Assembly (NCBI GenBank): GCA_963764685.1
Contig: CAVXTT010000031.1
Location: 1-64,000, forward strand
Source of the DNA: CAVXTT01 sp963764685
GTDB taxonomy: Bacteria; Bacteroidota; Ignavibacteria; Ignavibacteriales; Ignavibacteriaceae
Reading direction: 5' to 3'
Length of the DNA: 64,000 nt
Below, in pieces: positions 28,073 to 37,872 of the stretch. The notes under the pieces are model-generated. The model had not been told where the DNA came from, did not search any database, and saw only the letters and a program-made list of their open reading frames with translations. Every line of letters starts with the position of its first letter. Within the stretch, counting starts at the first letter, position 1. The translations under genes were made by a program, and so were the position numbers.

Positions 28073-29099
28073 TGATGATAATGTTGCAGGAAAATTAACT
28101 GCAAAAGATTTTTCAACTGATCAGGATGTAAGATGGTGCCCGGCTGCGGTGATTATTCGATCCTTGCTCAGGTTCAAAGATCATTTCCTGATATGGTTGG
28201 AATTAAAAAAGAAAATATTGTTTGGGTTTCCGGTATCGGATGTTCATCAAGATTTCCATATTATATGGATACTTATGGATTTCATGGAATTCACGGACGA
28301 GCTCCGGCAATTGCTACCGGTGTAAAAGTTGCCAAACCCTGATCTATCTGTCTGGGTAGCTACTGGAGATGGTGATCTTCTTAGCTATCGGTGGTAATCA
28401 TTTTATTCATGCCTGCAGAAAAAATGTTGATCTTAAAAGTGCTTCTTTTTAATAACAGAATTTATGGATTAACAAAAGGACAGTATTCACCTACACCGAA
28501 AAAGGAAAAGTTACTAAAACTACTCCTTTCGGAAGTGTTGATTATCCTTTTAATCCTGTTTCACTTGCACTTGGATCAGAAGCAACATTTGTTGCACGTT
28601 CAATGGACAGATAACGCAAAACATATGCAGCAATGATTAAAAGAGCTGCTGATCATAAGGGAATTGCTTTTATTGAAATATTCCAGAACTGCGTTATCTT
28701 TAATGATGGTGCTATTTGATCTGCTTTCGAATAAAGACACCAAGGGATGATAATGTGCTTGTCCTGGAACATGGTAAACCTATGATCTTTGGAAAAAATC
28801 GTACAAAGGGAATCAAATTAGATGGATATTCCCCTGTAGTCGTTGATATTTCAAATGGAAAATATTCAGAGTCTGATTTACTGGTTCATAATGAATTTGA
28901 AACGAGCCCTGTTCTTTCTGTTCTTCTTGCACATATGACTGACAGTCCTGATTTTCCGACTCCAATCGGTGTATTCAGGCAAATTATAAAACCTACATAT
29001 GATCAGGGAGTTGAAACACAGATCAGAAATGTTACTGCAAAAAAAGGTGAAGGTAGTCTTGAAAAATTACTCTTTAGCGGTAACACCTGGGAAGTGTAA
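28072..29099 (+). CDS. korB: 2-oxoacid:ferredoxin oxidoreductase beta subunit, frameshifted
   Basis: The beta (TPP-binding) subunit. Visible parts are DVRWCPGCGDYSILAQVQR (split over two frames), GIGCSSRFPYYMDTYGFH, the TPP/Mg motif VATGDGD with NNRIYGLTKGQYSPT, and a clean C-terminal 127 residues ending GNTWEV. The ATG at 28072 overlaps the korA stop (TAATG), but the frame changes within the first codons and about seven more times before 28720. The korA-korB order and tight overlap are typical. An iron-sulfur cluster bound by the conserved cysteines would pass electrons to ferredoxin. Confidence 0.85.
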
Positions 29100-29112
29100 C
29101 ATAATCTCTTTC

Positions 29113-29141
29113 AAAAAAGCTGTCATATGACAGCTTTTTTT
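29113..29141 (+). terminator. Terminator after korB
   Basis: AAAAAAGCTGTCA and TGACAGCTTTTTT make a 13-bp stem with a two-base centre, followed by more T. It is nearly symmetric and could serve the minus-strand gene ending at 29218 as well. Confidence 0.85.
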
Positions 29142-29217
29142 GTTTTAATAAAACTGATTGAAAACAATGAATAAGTTAGTGAACAGCTGTAGCAAGAAAT
29201 CATTGTTTTTAACGTTA

Positions 29218-30278
29218 TTAACTTCTCCGGGCAGGAGATAAATCTTCATCATTCAGTAAAAATAAAAATGAGAGTAGTATAAAATTCTTGATTCTTATGA
29301 ATCCCTTTTGATCTGAAGTTCTGCTCCAGGCATGAGAAATTAAAATTCTGAATCTTGGGAATGTGCTTACCATTGTTTCAATCTTAACAGAATAACTGCG
29401 GCTTTTCCTGGATAGATATTGCTGAAACAATTTAAGAATAAAAGGAGACAGAAACGTATACCAAAGGAACATTATTACCAGGCTGCGTACAATCATTATA
29501 ACAATATCTACGGCTAAATTATTTCCTGAAATGGGTGACATATAAGATAAAATTGCAGCCGATATACTGGATAGAATAATAATTATTCCTGAAGGGCGCG
29601 TCCACCATTTACGTTTTATTCTTTTCTCAACAAACAGCTCATTATTAAGTAGTTTAATTTCATCGTTAACAGAACTATTTAAAAATTGTAAACTGAATGG
29701 TATTCTTCCAGCAGCAATACCGAAGAAAAATCCTGAAATCAGGTGAATACCTATATAAACTCCAGCAAGAATATAACTATATCTTATTCCAGTAAAGGTA
29801 TCCTGCGTGAATTGAGAAATAATATAATTCAAAAATATGTCAGTGGATTTCCAAAAGGTATTTCCAAAGACAAGCGTTACAACAAGCAGTTTCTGAAAGC
29901 CAGAAAATAACCCGGCGCCTATTCCCAGCAGCAAAGCTGAAGTTTTAAAAAATCTTTTATTGTAGAATAGTATCTGTCCTAATATTCCTTGTATAAAGAC
30001 TGCGAAATATGCAGTGACTGGGGAATGAGGACTGATAAGGGCTTTAATCAGAATAACTGTGATAGTAGCATTAAAAATATCATTACGCTTTGTTGAATAA
30101 TGAGCAAGCAGAACTATAAAAATTACAGCGGCACCGCTAATAAATATTCCGCTAAACGGGACCCTTAGTGCATGAGTATACCCCCGAAAGCAGCTTCACT
30201 AAATCCCCATAAAGCTGTTATCCGCCATACTTTAAGAAGATTAGTTTCGACTTTTTCTATAGGTCTAATCCTTTCCAA
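29218..30278 (-). CDS. Integral membrane protein of unknown function (one frameshift)
   Basis: About 350 residues with roughly seven hydrophobic segments (for example IFISGAAVIFIVLLAHYS, VTAYFAVFIQGILGQILFY, YILAGVYIGIHLISGFFFGIAAG and IIIILSSISAAILSYMSP). It starts with MERIRPIEKVETNLLKVWRITALWGF from a TTG at 30278; the frame changes near 30182 in a run of five G that should be six. I do not recognise a named family; it would be a conserved inner-membrane protein. The start overlaps the end of the 41-codon ORF at 30265-30390, suggesting coupling. Confidence 0.65.
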
Positions 30279-30390
30279 TAATATCTTCCCACCAGACGGA
30301 ATTACGGATTTCTTTACCTAATTTATCACATTTTGAATGAATTTCAGGGTAATTCTCCATGAAATACTTACAATGCACAGGAAAATCCAT
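30265..30390 (-). CDS. Small 41-residue protein overlapping the membrane protein gene
   Basis: ATG at 30390 (minus) has GGAG six bases upstream. The product reads MDFPVHCKYFMENYPEIHSK and then CDKLGKEIRNSVWWEDIIGKD. It has no signal peptide or membrane segment. The stop overlaps the next gene's first codons by 14 bases. It might be a real small protein, or the first exon-like part of the downstream ORF separated by an indel (the membrane protein would then begin here). I cannot decide between the two. Confidence 0.45.
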   Translation of the reverse strand: MDFPVHCKYFMENYPEIHSKCDKLGKEIRNSVWWEDIIGKD

Positions 30391-30541
30391 GCTGTCTCCA
30401 ATTTATAAACGCCTCTAAATTAGTAAAATTAAATAACTTACTTTAGAGTTTAGATGAGCCATCTGTATCACCTAAGTTTTATTATTTTTAAGCACTTCTT
30501 TATATTTAATTCCTTCATAATTAATCGGTAGGTTCAGATAA

Positions 30542-31945
30542 ATGCCACAAAAATATGATATTGCTGTTTTAGGCGGCGGTCCAGGCGGTTATGTTGCAGC
30601 TATCCGGGCAGCACAATTAGGTTTTCGAACTGTTGTTATTGATAAGGGTAATCTGGGAGGAATATGTCTTAATTGGGGCTGTATACCCACTAAATCACTC
30701 CTAAAAAATGCTGAAATTTATGATATGATGAAAAATCACGCTGCTGATTTTGGGATTTCTGTGTCAGGACTAAGTTATGATTTTAATAAGGTTATTAAAC
30801 GCAGCCGTGATATATCTGAACGTGTTGTAAAGAATGTTGAAATATTAATAAAGAAGAACAAGGTAGACCGGATCCGTGGATTTGGAAGATTTAAATCGAA
30901 GAATGAATTGGAAATTCTGGATCAAAATGGTAAAGCTGTTTCATCAATAACTGCTGATCATATCATTATTGCTACTGGTGCTAGACCAAAACTGCTACCC
31001 ACCATTCCTGTAGATTATAAAAAAATAATTACAAGTACTGAAGCATTATCTTTAACTGAACTCCCAAAAGAATTAATTATTATAGGAGCAGGCGCCATCG
31101 GTGTGGAATTCGCTTATTTTTATTCAGTTCTGGGTACTAAAGTAACAATTATAGAGATGCTTGATAATATTCTCCCAATTGAAGATAAAGATGTTTCGGA
31201 AGTCTTATTAAAGAGTTTTAAAAAGCGTGGCATTGAAGTCTATACAGGGACAATGGTTGAAAAAGCTGAGGTACAGAATTCAAAAGTTACTGTTTATATT
31301 TCACAGGATGGTCAGAGAAAAGAGCTTTCATCTGATGTGGTCCTTAATGCAGTTGGTGTTACTGGAAATATTGAAGGATTTGGTCTGGAGGTTTTAGGTA
31401 TCGAGATTTTCAAAAACCATATTAAAGTTGATAAATCAACTTACGAGACAAACGTTAAAAATGTTTCCGCAATAGGGGATGTTATTGGGCCGCCATGGCT
31501 CGCGCATGTTGCTTCTGCTGAAGGAATTCATTGTGTCGAAAAAATAAAGGGATTGAATACTCCGGACATTGATTATAATAATATACCAGGAGGTACTTTC
31601 TGTCAGCCTCAGGTTGCAAGCGTAGGTTTAACAGAAGCAAAAGCGAAGGAAGCAGGCTATGAAGTTAAGATTGGTAAATTCCCGTTTGTGGCTAGCGGTA
31701 AAGCCTTTGCTGTTGGTGAAAGAGAGGGATTCGTAAAAGTTATTTTTGATAAAAAATATGGCGAGCTGTTAGGAGCTCATGTTATCGGACCTGATGCAAC
31801 AGAACTGATTGCTGAATTCACTCTGGCAAAGACCAACGAGCTGGATGCTCATTCGATCATCAAAACGATTCATTCTCACCCTACGCTTGCAGAGACTGTT
31901 ATGGAAGCCACTGCACAAGCATACGGAGAGGCTATTCATATTTAG
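30542..31945 (+). CDS. lpdA: Dihydrolipoyl dehydrogenase (E3)
   Basis: 467 residues. The N-terminal FAD motif is VLGGGPGGYVAAIRAAQ. The redox disulfide Cys42/Cys47 is in GGICLNWGCIPTKS, the NAD motif is IIGAGAIGVEFA, and the C-terminal His-Glu pair is in TIHSHPTLAETVMEA. It reoxidises the dihydrolipoyl arms of E2 with NAD+. It is the first gene of a cluster with lipB (gap of one base), E1, E2 and lipA. Confidence 0.95.
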   Translation: MPQKYDIAVLGGGPGGYVAAIRAAQLGFRTVVIDKGNLGGICLNWGCIPTKSLLKNAEIYDMMKNHAADFGISVSGLSYDFNKVIKRSRDISERVVKNVEILIKKNKVDRIRGFGRFKSKNELEILDQNGKAVSSITADHIIIATGARPKLLPTIPVDYKKIITSTEALSLTELPKELIIIGAGAIGVEFAYFYSVLGTKVTIIEMLDNILPIEDKDVSEVLLKSFKKRGIEVYTGTMVEKAEVQNSKVTVYISQDGQRKELSSDVVLNAVGVTGNIEGFGLEVLGIEIFKNHIKVDKSTYETNVKNVSAIGDVIGPPWLAHVASAEGIHCVEKIKGLNTPDIDYNNIPGGTFCQPQVASVGLTEAKAKEAGYEVKIGKFPFVASGKAFAVGEREGFVKVIFDKKYGELLGAHVIGPDATELIAEFTLAKTNELDAHSIIKTIHSHPTLAETVMEATAQAYGEAIHI

Positions 31946-31946
31946 T

Positions 31947-32642
31947 ATGAAGGATTTGCTCTATTGTAACCCTGGTTTAATCGATTATAAAGAAGCATGG
32001 GATCTGCAGCGGAAAACCTTTGAACTAAGGTATCAGAGAAAAGTACCTGATACACTTTACCTTCTTGAACATCCCAACACATACACTCTTGGGAAAACGG
32101 CTGATAGGAAAAACCTTGTCGGAACTGAGGGGTATCTTAAGAACAACAGCATCTCTGTGTATGATATAGATCGGGGAGGGGATATTACTTACCATGGACC
32201 GGGGCAAATTGTCGGTTACCCCATCATAAGTCTCGAGGAATGGCACAAGGATACACACAAATATTTAAGGGCATTGGAAGAGATAATCATTAAGACCTGT
32301 GCTAAGTATGGAATTAAAGCAGGCAGGAATGAAAAATTTACGGGTGTATGGATAGGCGATAGAAAGATCGCGGCAATCGGAATTAAGGTAAGCCGATGGA
32401 TTACAATGCACGGTTTTGCATTTAATATCAATACTGATCTTTCGCTTTTTAATGGAATTATACCTTGTGGAATAAATGATAAAGATGTTACTTCTTTACA
32501 AAGAGAGACCGGATCTATGCAGGATATTTCTCACGTAAAAGATATTCTTTTAGCTATATTTATTGAGGAATTCGGGTATAGTAATTTTAATATTATCTCT
32601 GTCGATGAAATTTTAAACATTCAATCGAATCTGTTAGTATGA
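31947..32642 (+). CDS. lipB: Octanoyltransferase (lipoyl-ACP transferase)
   Basis: 231 residues starting MKDLLYCNPGLIDYKEAW. The family signature is visible: RGGDITYHGPGQIVGYPI, Lys in KIAAIGIKVSRW, and catalytic Cys in GIIPCGI. LipB moves octanoate from acyl carrier protein to the lipoyl domains of E2. ATG 31947 is one base after the lpdA stop; a longer overlapping frame upstream is only the out-of-frame reading of lpdA. Confidence 0.94.
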   Translation: MKDLLYCNPGLIDYKEAWDLQRKTFELRYQRKVPDTLYLLEHPNTYTLGKTADRKNLVGTEGYLKNNSISVYDIDRGGDITYHGPGQIVGYPIISLEEWHKDTHKYLRALEEIIIKTCAKYGIKAGRNEKFTGVWIGDRKIAAIGIKVSRWITMHGFAFNINTDLSLFNGIIPCGINDKDVTSLQRETGSMQDISHVKDILLAIFIEEFGYSNFNIISVDEILNIQSNLLV

Positions 32643-32652
32643 GAGGAATTTA

Positions 32653-34755
32653 ATGTCAAAAAGGACAGAAAAAAACCTGGAAGAAAAGTCTCTGAAAAAA
32701 CAAAAAGGAAATAACGGCTCACTTGTGGAAGAACTAGCCGCAGAGAGTGGTTTAGATAAAGACCAGCTGATTAATGCTTTAAAGAAAATGCTTTTATCAA
32801 GGGACATTGATACTAAAGCTATGAACCTGCTTAAACAGGGGAAAACCTTTTTTCATATAGCAGCGGCCGGACATGAAGCTATCCAGGTTGCTGCAGCTCT
32901 GCAATTAAATCCCCAGGTAGACTGGCTTTTTCCTTATTATCGGGATCTGGCGCTTGTACTGACTTCCGGACTTACCCCTTATGAATTTTTCCTTCAGTGT
33001 TTTGCAAAAGCAGATGATCCTGCGAGTGCAGGTAAACAGCTTCCTTGCCACTGGGGGCATAATAAATTTAATCTTCCTTCTCAGTCAAGTCCGACTGGTA
33101 CTCAGTTTCTCCAGGCTGTAGGTACTGCCTTAGCATCTGTACGAAAAGGTGTAAATTCAATTTCTTATGTTAGCAGCGGTGAAGGAACAACCAGCCAGGG
33201 AGAATTTCACGAAGCAATTAATTGGGCAAGCAGGGAAAAACTGCCGGTATTATTTGTTATCCAGAATAATAAGTATGCTATCTCCGTTCCAGTTCATAAA
33301 CAAAGCGGCGGTAAGGGAAGTTCGATTTCTGAAATGATGTCTGGTTACCATTCATTACTCAGAAAAAAAATCGATGGAACTAATTTTTTTGAATCGTACA
33401 GTACCGTTCAGGAAGCTATTGAATATATTAAATCAGGTAGAGGACCGGTCCTTATAGAAGCTGAAGTTGTAAGACTTCATTCTCACTCTTCAAGTGATGA
33501 TCAGAAGAAATATCGCAAAGGTGAAGAGCTGGAAGAAGATCTTAGAAGGTGTCCGATAGAAAGATTTTCAAAGCAGCTTATTTCACGGGGAATGATTTCA
33601 GATGAAGATTATAAAAAATTTAAAAATGAGTCACTCAGCATTGTGAATGAAATGGCTGATAAAGCTGCCGGTGCAAAAGATCCGGATATATCTGAATCAG
33701 GTAGAAACGTCCTGGACGAAAGCGGCTTACGTGAATCTTTAGAATATGAAAAAAATGCTCCTTCCGGGAATAAGATAGTTATGGTTGATGCAATCAACCA
33801 TGCCTTGTTTGAGGAAATGGAGCATAATCCCAATATGTATATTTTCGGTGAAGATATAGCCGATCAGAAGGGAGGAGTTTTTACAGCCACTAAAGGATTG
33901 TCAACTAAATTCGGAGAAAACAGAGTCTTTAACTCACCTCTTGCTGAGGCAAGCATTGCCGGTGTAGCTGCGGGAATGGCATTAGCAGGTTTAAAGCCAG
34001 TGGTTGAAATCCAGTTCGGAGATTATATCTGGCCAGCATTCATGCAGTATAAAGATGAAATTGCAACTTTCCGGTACAGGTCCAATAATAGGTGGATTAC
34101 TCCAGTTGTTACAAGAGTAGCTGTCGGAGGGTATATACATGGGGGACTATATCATAGTCAGAACATTGAATCGATTTTTGCTCATGTCCCGGGTATACTT
34201 ATTGCTTATCCATCAAATGCATCTGATGCAAAAGGACTTCTCAAAACTGCCTGCAGAATAAATGATCCCGTTCTATTTTGCGAACATAAAGGGTTATACA
34301 GGCAGAGTTATGCAATTACTCCTGAGCCTGACAAAGATTACCTCGTTCCCTTTGGCAAAGCCAAAATAGTTAGGGAAGGAACTGATATTAGCATTATTTC
34401 TTACGGTGCTTCTTTATGGGATTCAATGATAGCCGCAAAAAAATTAGAAGATGAAGGTTACTCAGTCGAAGTGATTGATCTCAGAACAATTATTCCTTTA
34501 GATGAAGAGCTGCTTTTCAATTCAGTAAAGAAGACCAGCAAAGCAGTCATAATTCATGAAGACACATTGACCGGCGGATTCGGAGCTGAAATTGCAGCAA
34601 GAATAGCCGACAACTGTTTTCAGTTTCTTGATGGTCCTGTTAAACGAATAGCTGCAAAGGATTCTCATATCCCTTATTCACCCTTGCTTGAGTCAGATAT
34701 ACTTCCGGGAAGAGATTTAGTATATAAAGGGATTAAAGAATTAATAGAATTTTAA
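32653..34755 (+). CDS. 2-oxoacid dehydrogenase E1, fused alpha and beta subunits
   Basis: 700 residues. The alpha half (about 1-345) has the thiamine diphosphate region SSGEGTTSQGEFHEAINWAS ending NNKYAISVP, in which the usual GDG is GEG. The beta half (about 370-700) starts KIVMVDAINHALFEEMEHNP and contains GEDIADQKGGVF, FNSPLAEASIAGVAAGMAL and GGYIHGGLYHSQNIES. Single-chain E1 alpha-beta is typical of Bacteroidota and Chlorobi relatives and is usually named branched-chain 2-oxoacid or pyruvate dehydrogenase-like; the substrate is not resolved. The start at 32653 has GAGGAA upstream. Confidence 0.92.
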   Translation: MSKRTEKNLEEKSLKKQKGNNGSLVEELAAESGLDKDQLINALKKMLLSRDIDTKAMNLLKQGKTFFHIAAAGHEAIQVAAALQLNPQVDWLFPYYRDLALVLTSGLTPYEFFLQCFAKADDPASAGKQLPCHWGHNKFNLPSQSSPTGTQFLQAVGTALASVRKGVNSISYVSSGEGTTSQGEFHEAINWASREKLPVLFVIQNNKYAISVPVHKQSGGKGSSISEMMSGYHSLLRKKIDGTNFFESYSTVQEAIEYIKSGRGPVLIEAEVVRLHSHSSSDDQKKYRKGEELEEDLRRCPIERFSKQLISRGMISDEDYKKFKNESLSIVNEMADKAAGAKDPDISESGRNVLDESGLRESLEYEKNAPSGNKIVMVDAINHALFEEMEHNPNMYIFGEDIADQKGGVFTATKGLSTKFGENRVFNSPLAEASIAGVAAGMALAGLKPVVEIQFGDYIWPAFMQYKDEIATFRYRSNNRWITPVVTRVAVGGYIHGGLYHSQNIESIFAHVPGILIAYPSNASDAKGLLKTACRINDPVLFCEHKGLYRQSYAITPEPDKDYLVPFGKAKIVREGTDISIISYGASLWDSMIAAKKLEDEGYSVEVIDLRTIIPLDEELLFNSVKKTSKAVIIHEDTLTGGFGAEIAARIADNCFQFLDGPVKRIAAKDSHIPYSPLLESDILPGRDLVYKGIKELIEF

Positions 34756-34769
34756 TAAAGGAGAGAATA

Positions 34770-36494
34770 ATGGAAGTAGTAATGCCTAAAATGGGTGAAA
34801 GCATAAATGAAGGAACCATTATAAAATGGCATAAGAACAAAGGGGACAGAGTTAAAAGGGATGAGATTATTTTTGAGATCAGTACAGACAAAGTTGATAC
34901 TGAAGTGCCATCACCTTCTGATGGAATTCTTTCTGATATTAAAGTTAATGAAGGCGACACAGTTGAAGTTGGGACTGTTGTTGCGATAATACAGGATAAT
35001 GGAGGCCCGGCAGAACCAGTGACTACCCGAAAACAGGACCAGATTGAATTAAAAAAAGAAAAGGAAAAAACTGTTCAGCCACAAATTGAAAAACCAGCAG
35101 TTGAAGAGCAGAATCAAAAAGTAGAATCAGCAGCTCCTGCAGAGAATGGAACATCAGGAGCAACTACAGAAATCCTTATGCCCAAAATGGGTGAAAGTGT
35201 AATGGAGGGAACTATCCTTAAATGGCATAAGAAAAAAGGTGATCAGGTTAAAAAAGATGAAATAATTTTTGAAATTAGTACTGATAAAGTTGATACTGAA
35301 ATTCCATCTCCTTCAGAAGGGATTCTTTCCGAGATTCTTGTAAATGAACAGGAAACAGTTGAGGTAGGAACTGTAGTTGCCAGGTTATCAGGTGGTTCAG
35401 CACCTGTCGTTCAGCAATCAGAGAAGCAGGTTAAAGAAGATAAAAAAGATGAGGTACAGAAAACTACGACTATTAAGGAAACTCCTTCAGAATCTATGCA
35501 TGATAATTTTGCCCGTCAGTCTATTCCAGAAGAAAATGTTGAAAGAGCAAACCGCTTTGTTTCGCCGTTGGTATTAAATATTGCCCGGCAGGAAAATGTA
35601 AGTTTCGAGGAACTTAACAGAATAAAAGGCAGCGGCCTGGATGAGAGAATTACAAAAAAAGATATCCTGAATTATGTAGCCAATAGAACTTCTTCAATAG
35701 AACCAGCACAACAGCCTGCTAAACCTAAGGAACCGTCTTTTGCTTATTCTGAGGCTCCAAACTTTTCCGTGGGTGCAGCTGATTCATCACAGAGCATTGA
35801 AAAAATCCCTATGGACAATATCCGTCAGAAAATAATGCAGCATATGATTAACAGTCGCGATACTTCTGTGCATGTATCTGCAATGCTAGAAGTGGATATG
35901 ATCAGGATTTATAATTTTCTGCAAAAGAACAGGGACAAATATCAGCAGGAGGGAATAAAGCTTACTTATATGTCTTTCATAGCCGGAGCTGTTGTTAAAG
36001 CACTTAAGCAGTTCCCGCTTGTCAATTCTTCTGTAGAAGGGAATACTATTCTACGGAAGAAAAATATTAATCTCGGTATTGCTGTCGCTCTTGAACCTAA
36101 TGGTTTGATTGTTCCTAATATAAAAAATGCAGAAGAAAAAAATATTTTAGGACTTGCTAAATCGATAAATGAACTGGCACAGAAAGCAAGAACAAAGAAA
36201 TTAACACCTGATGATATAACCGGAGGTACCTTTACTATTACTAATTATGGTGTTTTTGGATTAAATTTCGGCACTCCAATTATTAATCAACCTGAAGTTG
36301 CCATTCTTGGAGTAGGAACAGTTCTTAAAAAACCTGTCGTTGTTGAATATGAAGGTACAGATACAATAGCCATTAAACCCATTATGGCGCTAACTATAAG
36401 TCATGACCACAGATTAATAGATGGAATGTTAGCAGGATTATTCCTAAAATTTATAAAAGATACACTTGAAAACTTCGATCCTGGTACTTTTTAG
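34770..36494 (+). CDS. Dihydrolipoamide acyltransferase E2 with two lipoyl domains
   Basis: 574 residues. There are two lipoyl domains at about 1-76 and 133-207, with lipoylated Lys41 and Lys173 (both in ISTDKVDTE), joined by Lys/Glu/Pro-rich linkers. A peripheral-subunit-binding domain follows at about 262-303 (RFVSPLVLNIARQENVSFEE). The catalytic acyltransferase domain is at about 345-574, with SHDHRLIDGML carrying catalytic His and Asp. The core moves the acyl group to CoA. It lies 14 bases after E1, with AAAGGAGAG as ribosome binding site. Confidence 0.94.
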   Translation: MEVVMPKMGESINEGTIIKWHKNKGDRVKRDEIIFEISTDKVDTEVPSPSDGILSDIKVNEGDTVEVGTVVAIIQDNGGPAEPVTTRKQDQIELKKEKEKTVQPQIEKPAVEEQNQKVESAAPAENGTSGATTEILMPKMGESVMEGTILKWHKKKGDQVKKDEIIFEISTDKVDTEIPSPSEGILSEILVNEQETVEVGTVVARLSGGSAPVVQQSEKQVKEDKKDEVQKTTTIKETPSESMHDNFARQSIPEENVERANRFVSPLVLNIARQENVSFEELNRIKGSGLDERITKKDILNYVANRTSSIEPAQQPAKPKEPSFAYSEAPNFSVGAADSSQSIEKIPMDNIRQKIMQHMINSRDTSVHVSAMLEVDMIRIYNFLQKNRDKYQQEGIKLTYMSFIAGAVVKALKQFPLVNSSVEGNTILRKKNINLGIAVALEPNGLIVPNIKNAEEKNILGLAKSINELAQKARTKKLTPDDITGGTFTITNYGVFGLNFGTPIINQPEVAILGVGTVLKKPVVVEYEGTDTIAIKPIMALTISHDHRLIDGMLAGLFLKFIKDTLENFDPGTF

Positions 36495-36512
36495 TGCTTT
36501 GGATCTGTAAAA

Positions 36513-37433
36513 TTGAAATTAATTATGATAAATCAGCATCAAAGAACTTATAAAGAACAGGTAGAAAAGGAAAAAGAACCATTAGGAAAACGACCGGACT
36601 GGTTAAAAGTAAAGTTACCAACCGGAAATAATTACTCTGATGTAAAAAATCTTATGCGCAGGCAGAGCCTTCACACTGTATGTGAGGAAGCAAGGTGTCC
36701 GAATATTGCTGAGTGCTGGAATCACCGTACAGCAACATTTATGATACTTGGGGATACCTGCACAAGAAGCTGCGGATTCTGCAATGTTAAATTAGGAATA
36801 CCTAATGAACTTGATCTTCAGGAGCCTCGCAGAGTAGCAGATTCTGTTAATGAACTCAATCTACGTCATGTAGTAATCACATCTGTTAACAGGGATGAAC
36901 TTAAAGATGGCGGTGCCTCAATATTTTCGGAAACAGTAAGATTAATAAAGGAACAAAGACCAGAAACAACTGTCGAAATATTAATACCTGATTTCAGGGG
37001 AGTTGTTGAAGCGTATGAAATAATAATGAAAAACCCTCCGGATATTCTCAATCATAATCTGGAAACTGTAAACAGGCTTTATCATGTTGTCCGTCCACAG
37101 GCTAAATATGGGAGAAGTCTTGAACTGATCAGCTGGTTCAAGAACAGGGAATTGAAGACAAAAAGCGGTATTATGGTAGGAATCGGAGAAAAGACAGAAG
37201 AAGTAATTGATGTAATGAAAGATCTTGTTACTGCAGGTTGCGATATACTCACGATTGGACAGTATCTTCAGCCAACAAAAGTACATCTGCCGGTTGACAG
37301 ATTTGTTACTCCTGAAGAATTCAGAATGTATAAGGAAGAAGGTTTAAAAATCGGCTTTAAAATAGTTGAATCCTCACCACTGGTAAGAAGTTCTTATCAT
37401 GCCGACGAACAAGCCAGGGCAGTCTTTAAATAA
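36513..37433 (+). CDS. lipA: Lipoyl synthase (radical SAM)
   Basis: About 306 residues. The auxiliary cluster cysteines are in CEEARCPNIAEC, the radical-SAM cluster in CTRSCGFCNV, and the C-terminal RSSYHA carries the conserved serine. LipA inserts two sulfurs into octanoyl-E2. I list TTG 36513; an in-frame ATG at 36525 would shorten it by four residues and cannot be excluded. As last gene of the lpdA-lipB-E1-E2 cluster it makes the cluster self-sufficient for octanoyl transfer and sulfur insertion. Confidence 0.94.
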   Translation: MKLIMINQHQRTYKEQVEKEKEPLGKRPDWLKVKLPTGNNYSDVKNLMRRQSLHTVCEEARCPNIAECWNHRTATFMILGDTCTRSCGFCNVKLGIPNELDLQEPRRVADSVNELNLRHVVITSVNRDELKDGGASIFSETVRLIKEQRPETTVEILIPDFRGVVEAYEIIMKNPPDILNHNLETVNRLYHVVRPQAKYGRSLELISWFKNRELKTKSGIMVGIGEKTEEVIDVMKDLVTAGCDILTIGQYLQPTKVHLPVDRFVTPEEFRMYKEEGLKIGFKIVESSPLVRSSYHADEQARAVFK

Positions 37434-37442
37434 CAATTTTAC

Positions 37443-37477
37443 AAAAGCTGCAGCAATTTTATAGCTGCAGCTTTTTT
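37443..37477 (+). terminator. Terminator after lipA
   Basis: AAAAGCTGCAGC and GCTGCAGCTTTT form a 12-bp stem (37443-37454 and 37464-37475) with a 9-base loop and a T-rich tail. Confidence 0.88.
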
Positions 37478-37872
37478 TACAGCATAAAATAAGGCATTCT
37501 ATTAAACTAATATTCAGCATTTTTTCTAAAGGGCTCACATCAGGTAACTCCATAAAAAAAAGGTTGTTTAATAATTCTACAACCCAGCCTTTCAGCAATA
37601 AAATAAAAATGAAATAAAAAAATTATTTAAGGAAATTAATTTTAAATTATTCTGACATCATGGTTTTTTCATACCGATTCTCTGATTATCTTTAACTCCG
37701 GCTTTAATAAAATTTACACCGAAAGGTCTCTCTCTGAAAATTTGATTAAATTTTGAAAACTATTTTCTTTCTGCCTGTAATCCTCAGTGCAATATTCAAT
37801 TCGGTGTTATGAATAAAAAAGAAATAATAGTTAATTAGAGCCTTCTTTTTATAAACAGCAGCTATTTTCTTA
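37478..37872. other. Gene-free stretch upstream of the secreted-protein block
   Basis: About 395 bases of A+T-rich sequence between the lipA terminator and the next start. A weak hairpin (GGTTGT / ACAACC, about 37561-37587) is present. I see no coding region; the right end should hold the promoter of the 37873 gene. Confidence 0.4.

Noticed and set aside
26223..28720. Programmed ribosomal frameshifting or pseudogenisation of korAB
   Set aside because: There are far too many shifts, in both directions, without slippery heptamers or accumulated stop codons. Sequence error is simpler.
37374..37598. 74-codon minus-strand frame after lipA
   Set aside because: It runs through the lipA terminator and the lipA 3' end, with no ribosome binding site or recognisable domain.
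37434..37872. tRNA or riboswitch in the gap
   Set aside because: No cloverleaf, no TTC-arm consensus (GGTTCGAATCC-like) and no known riboswitch core were found by eye; only a terminator and a weak hairpin.
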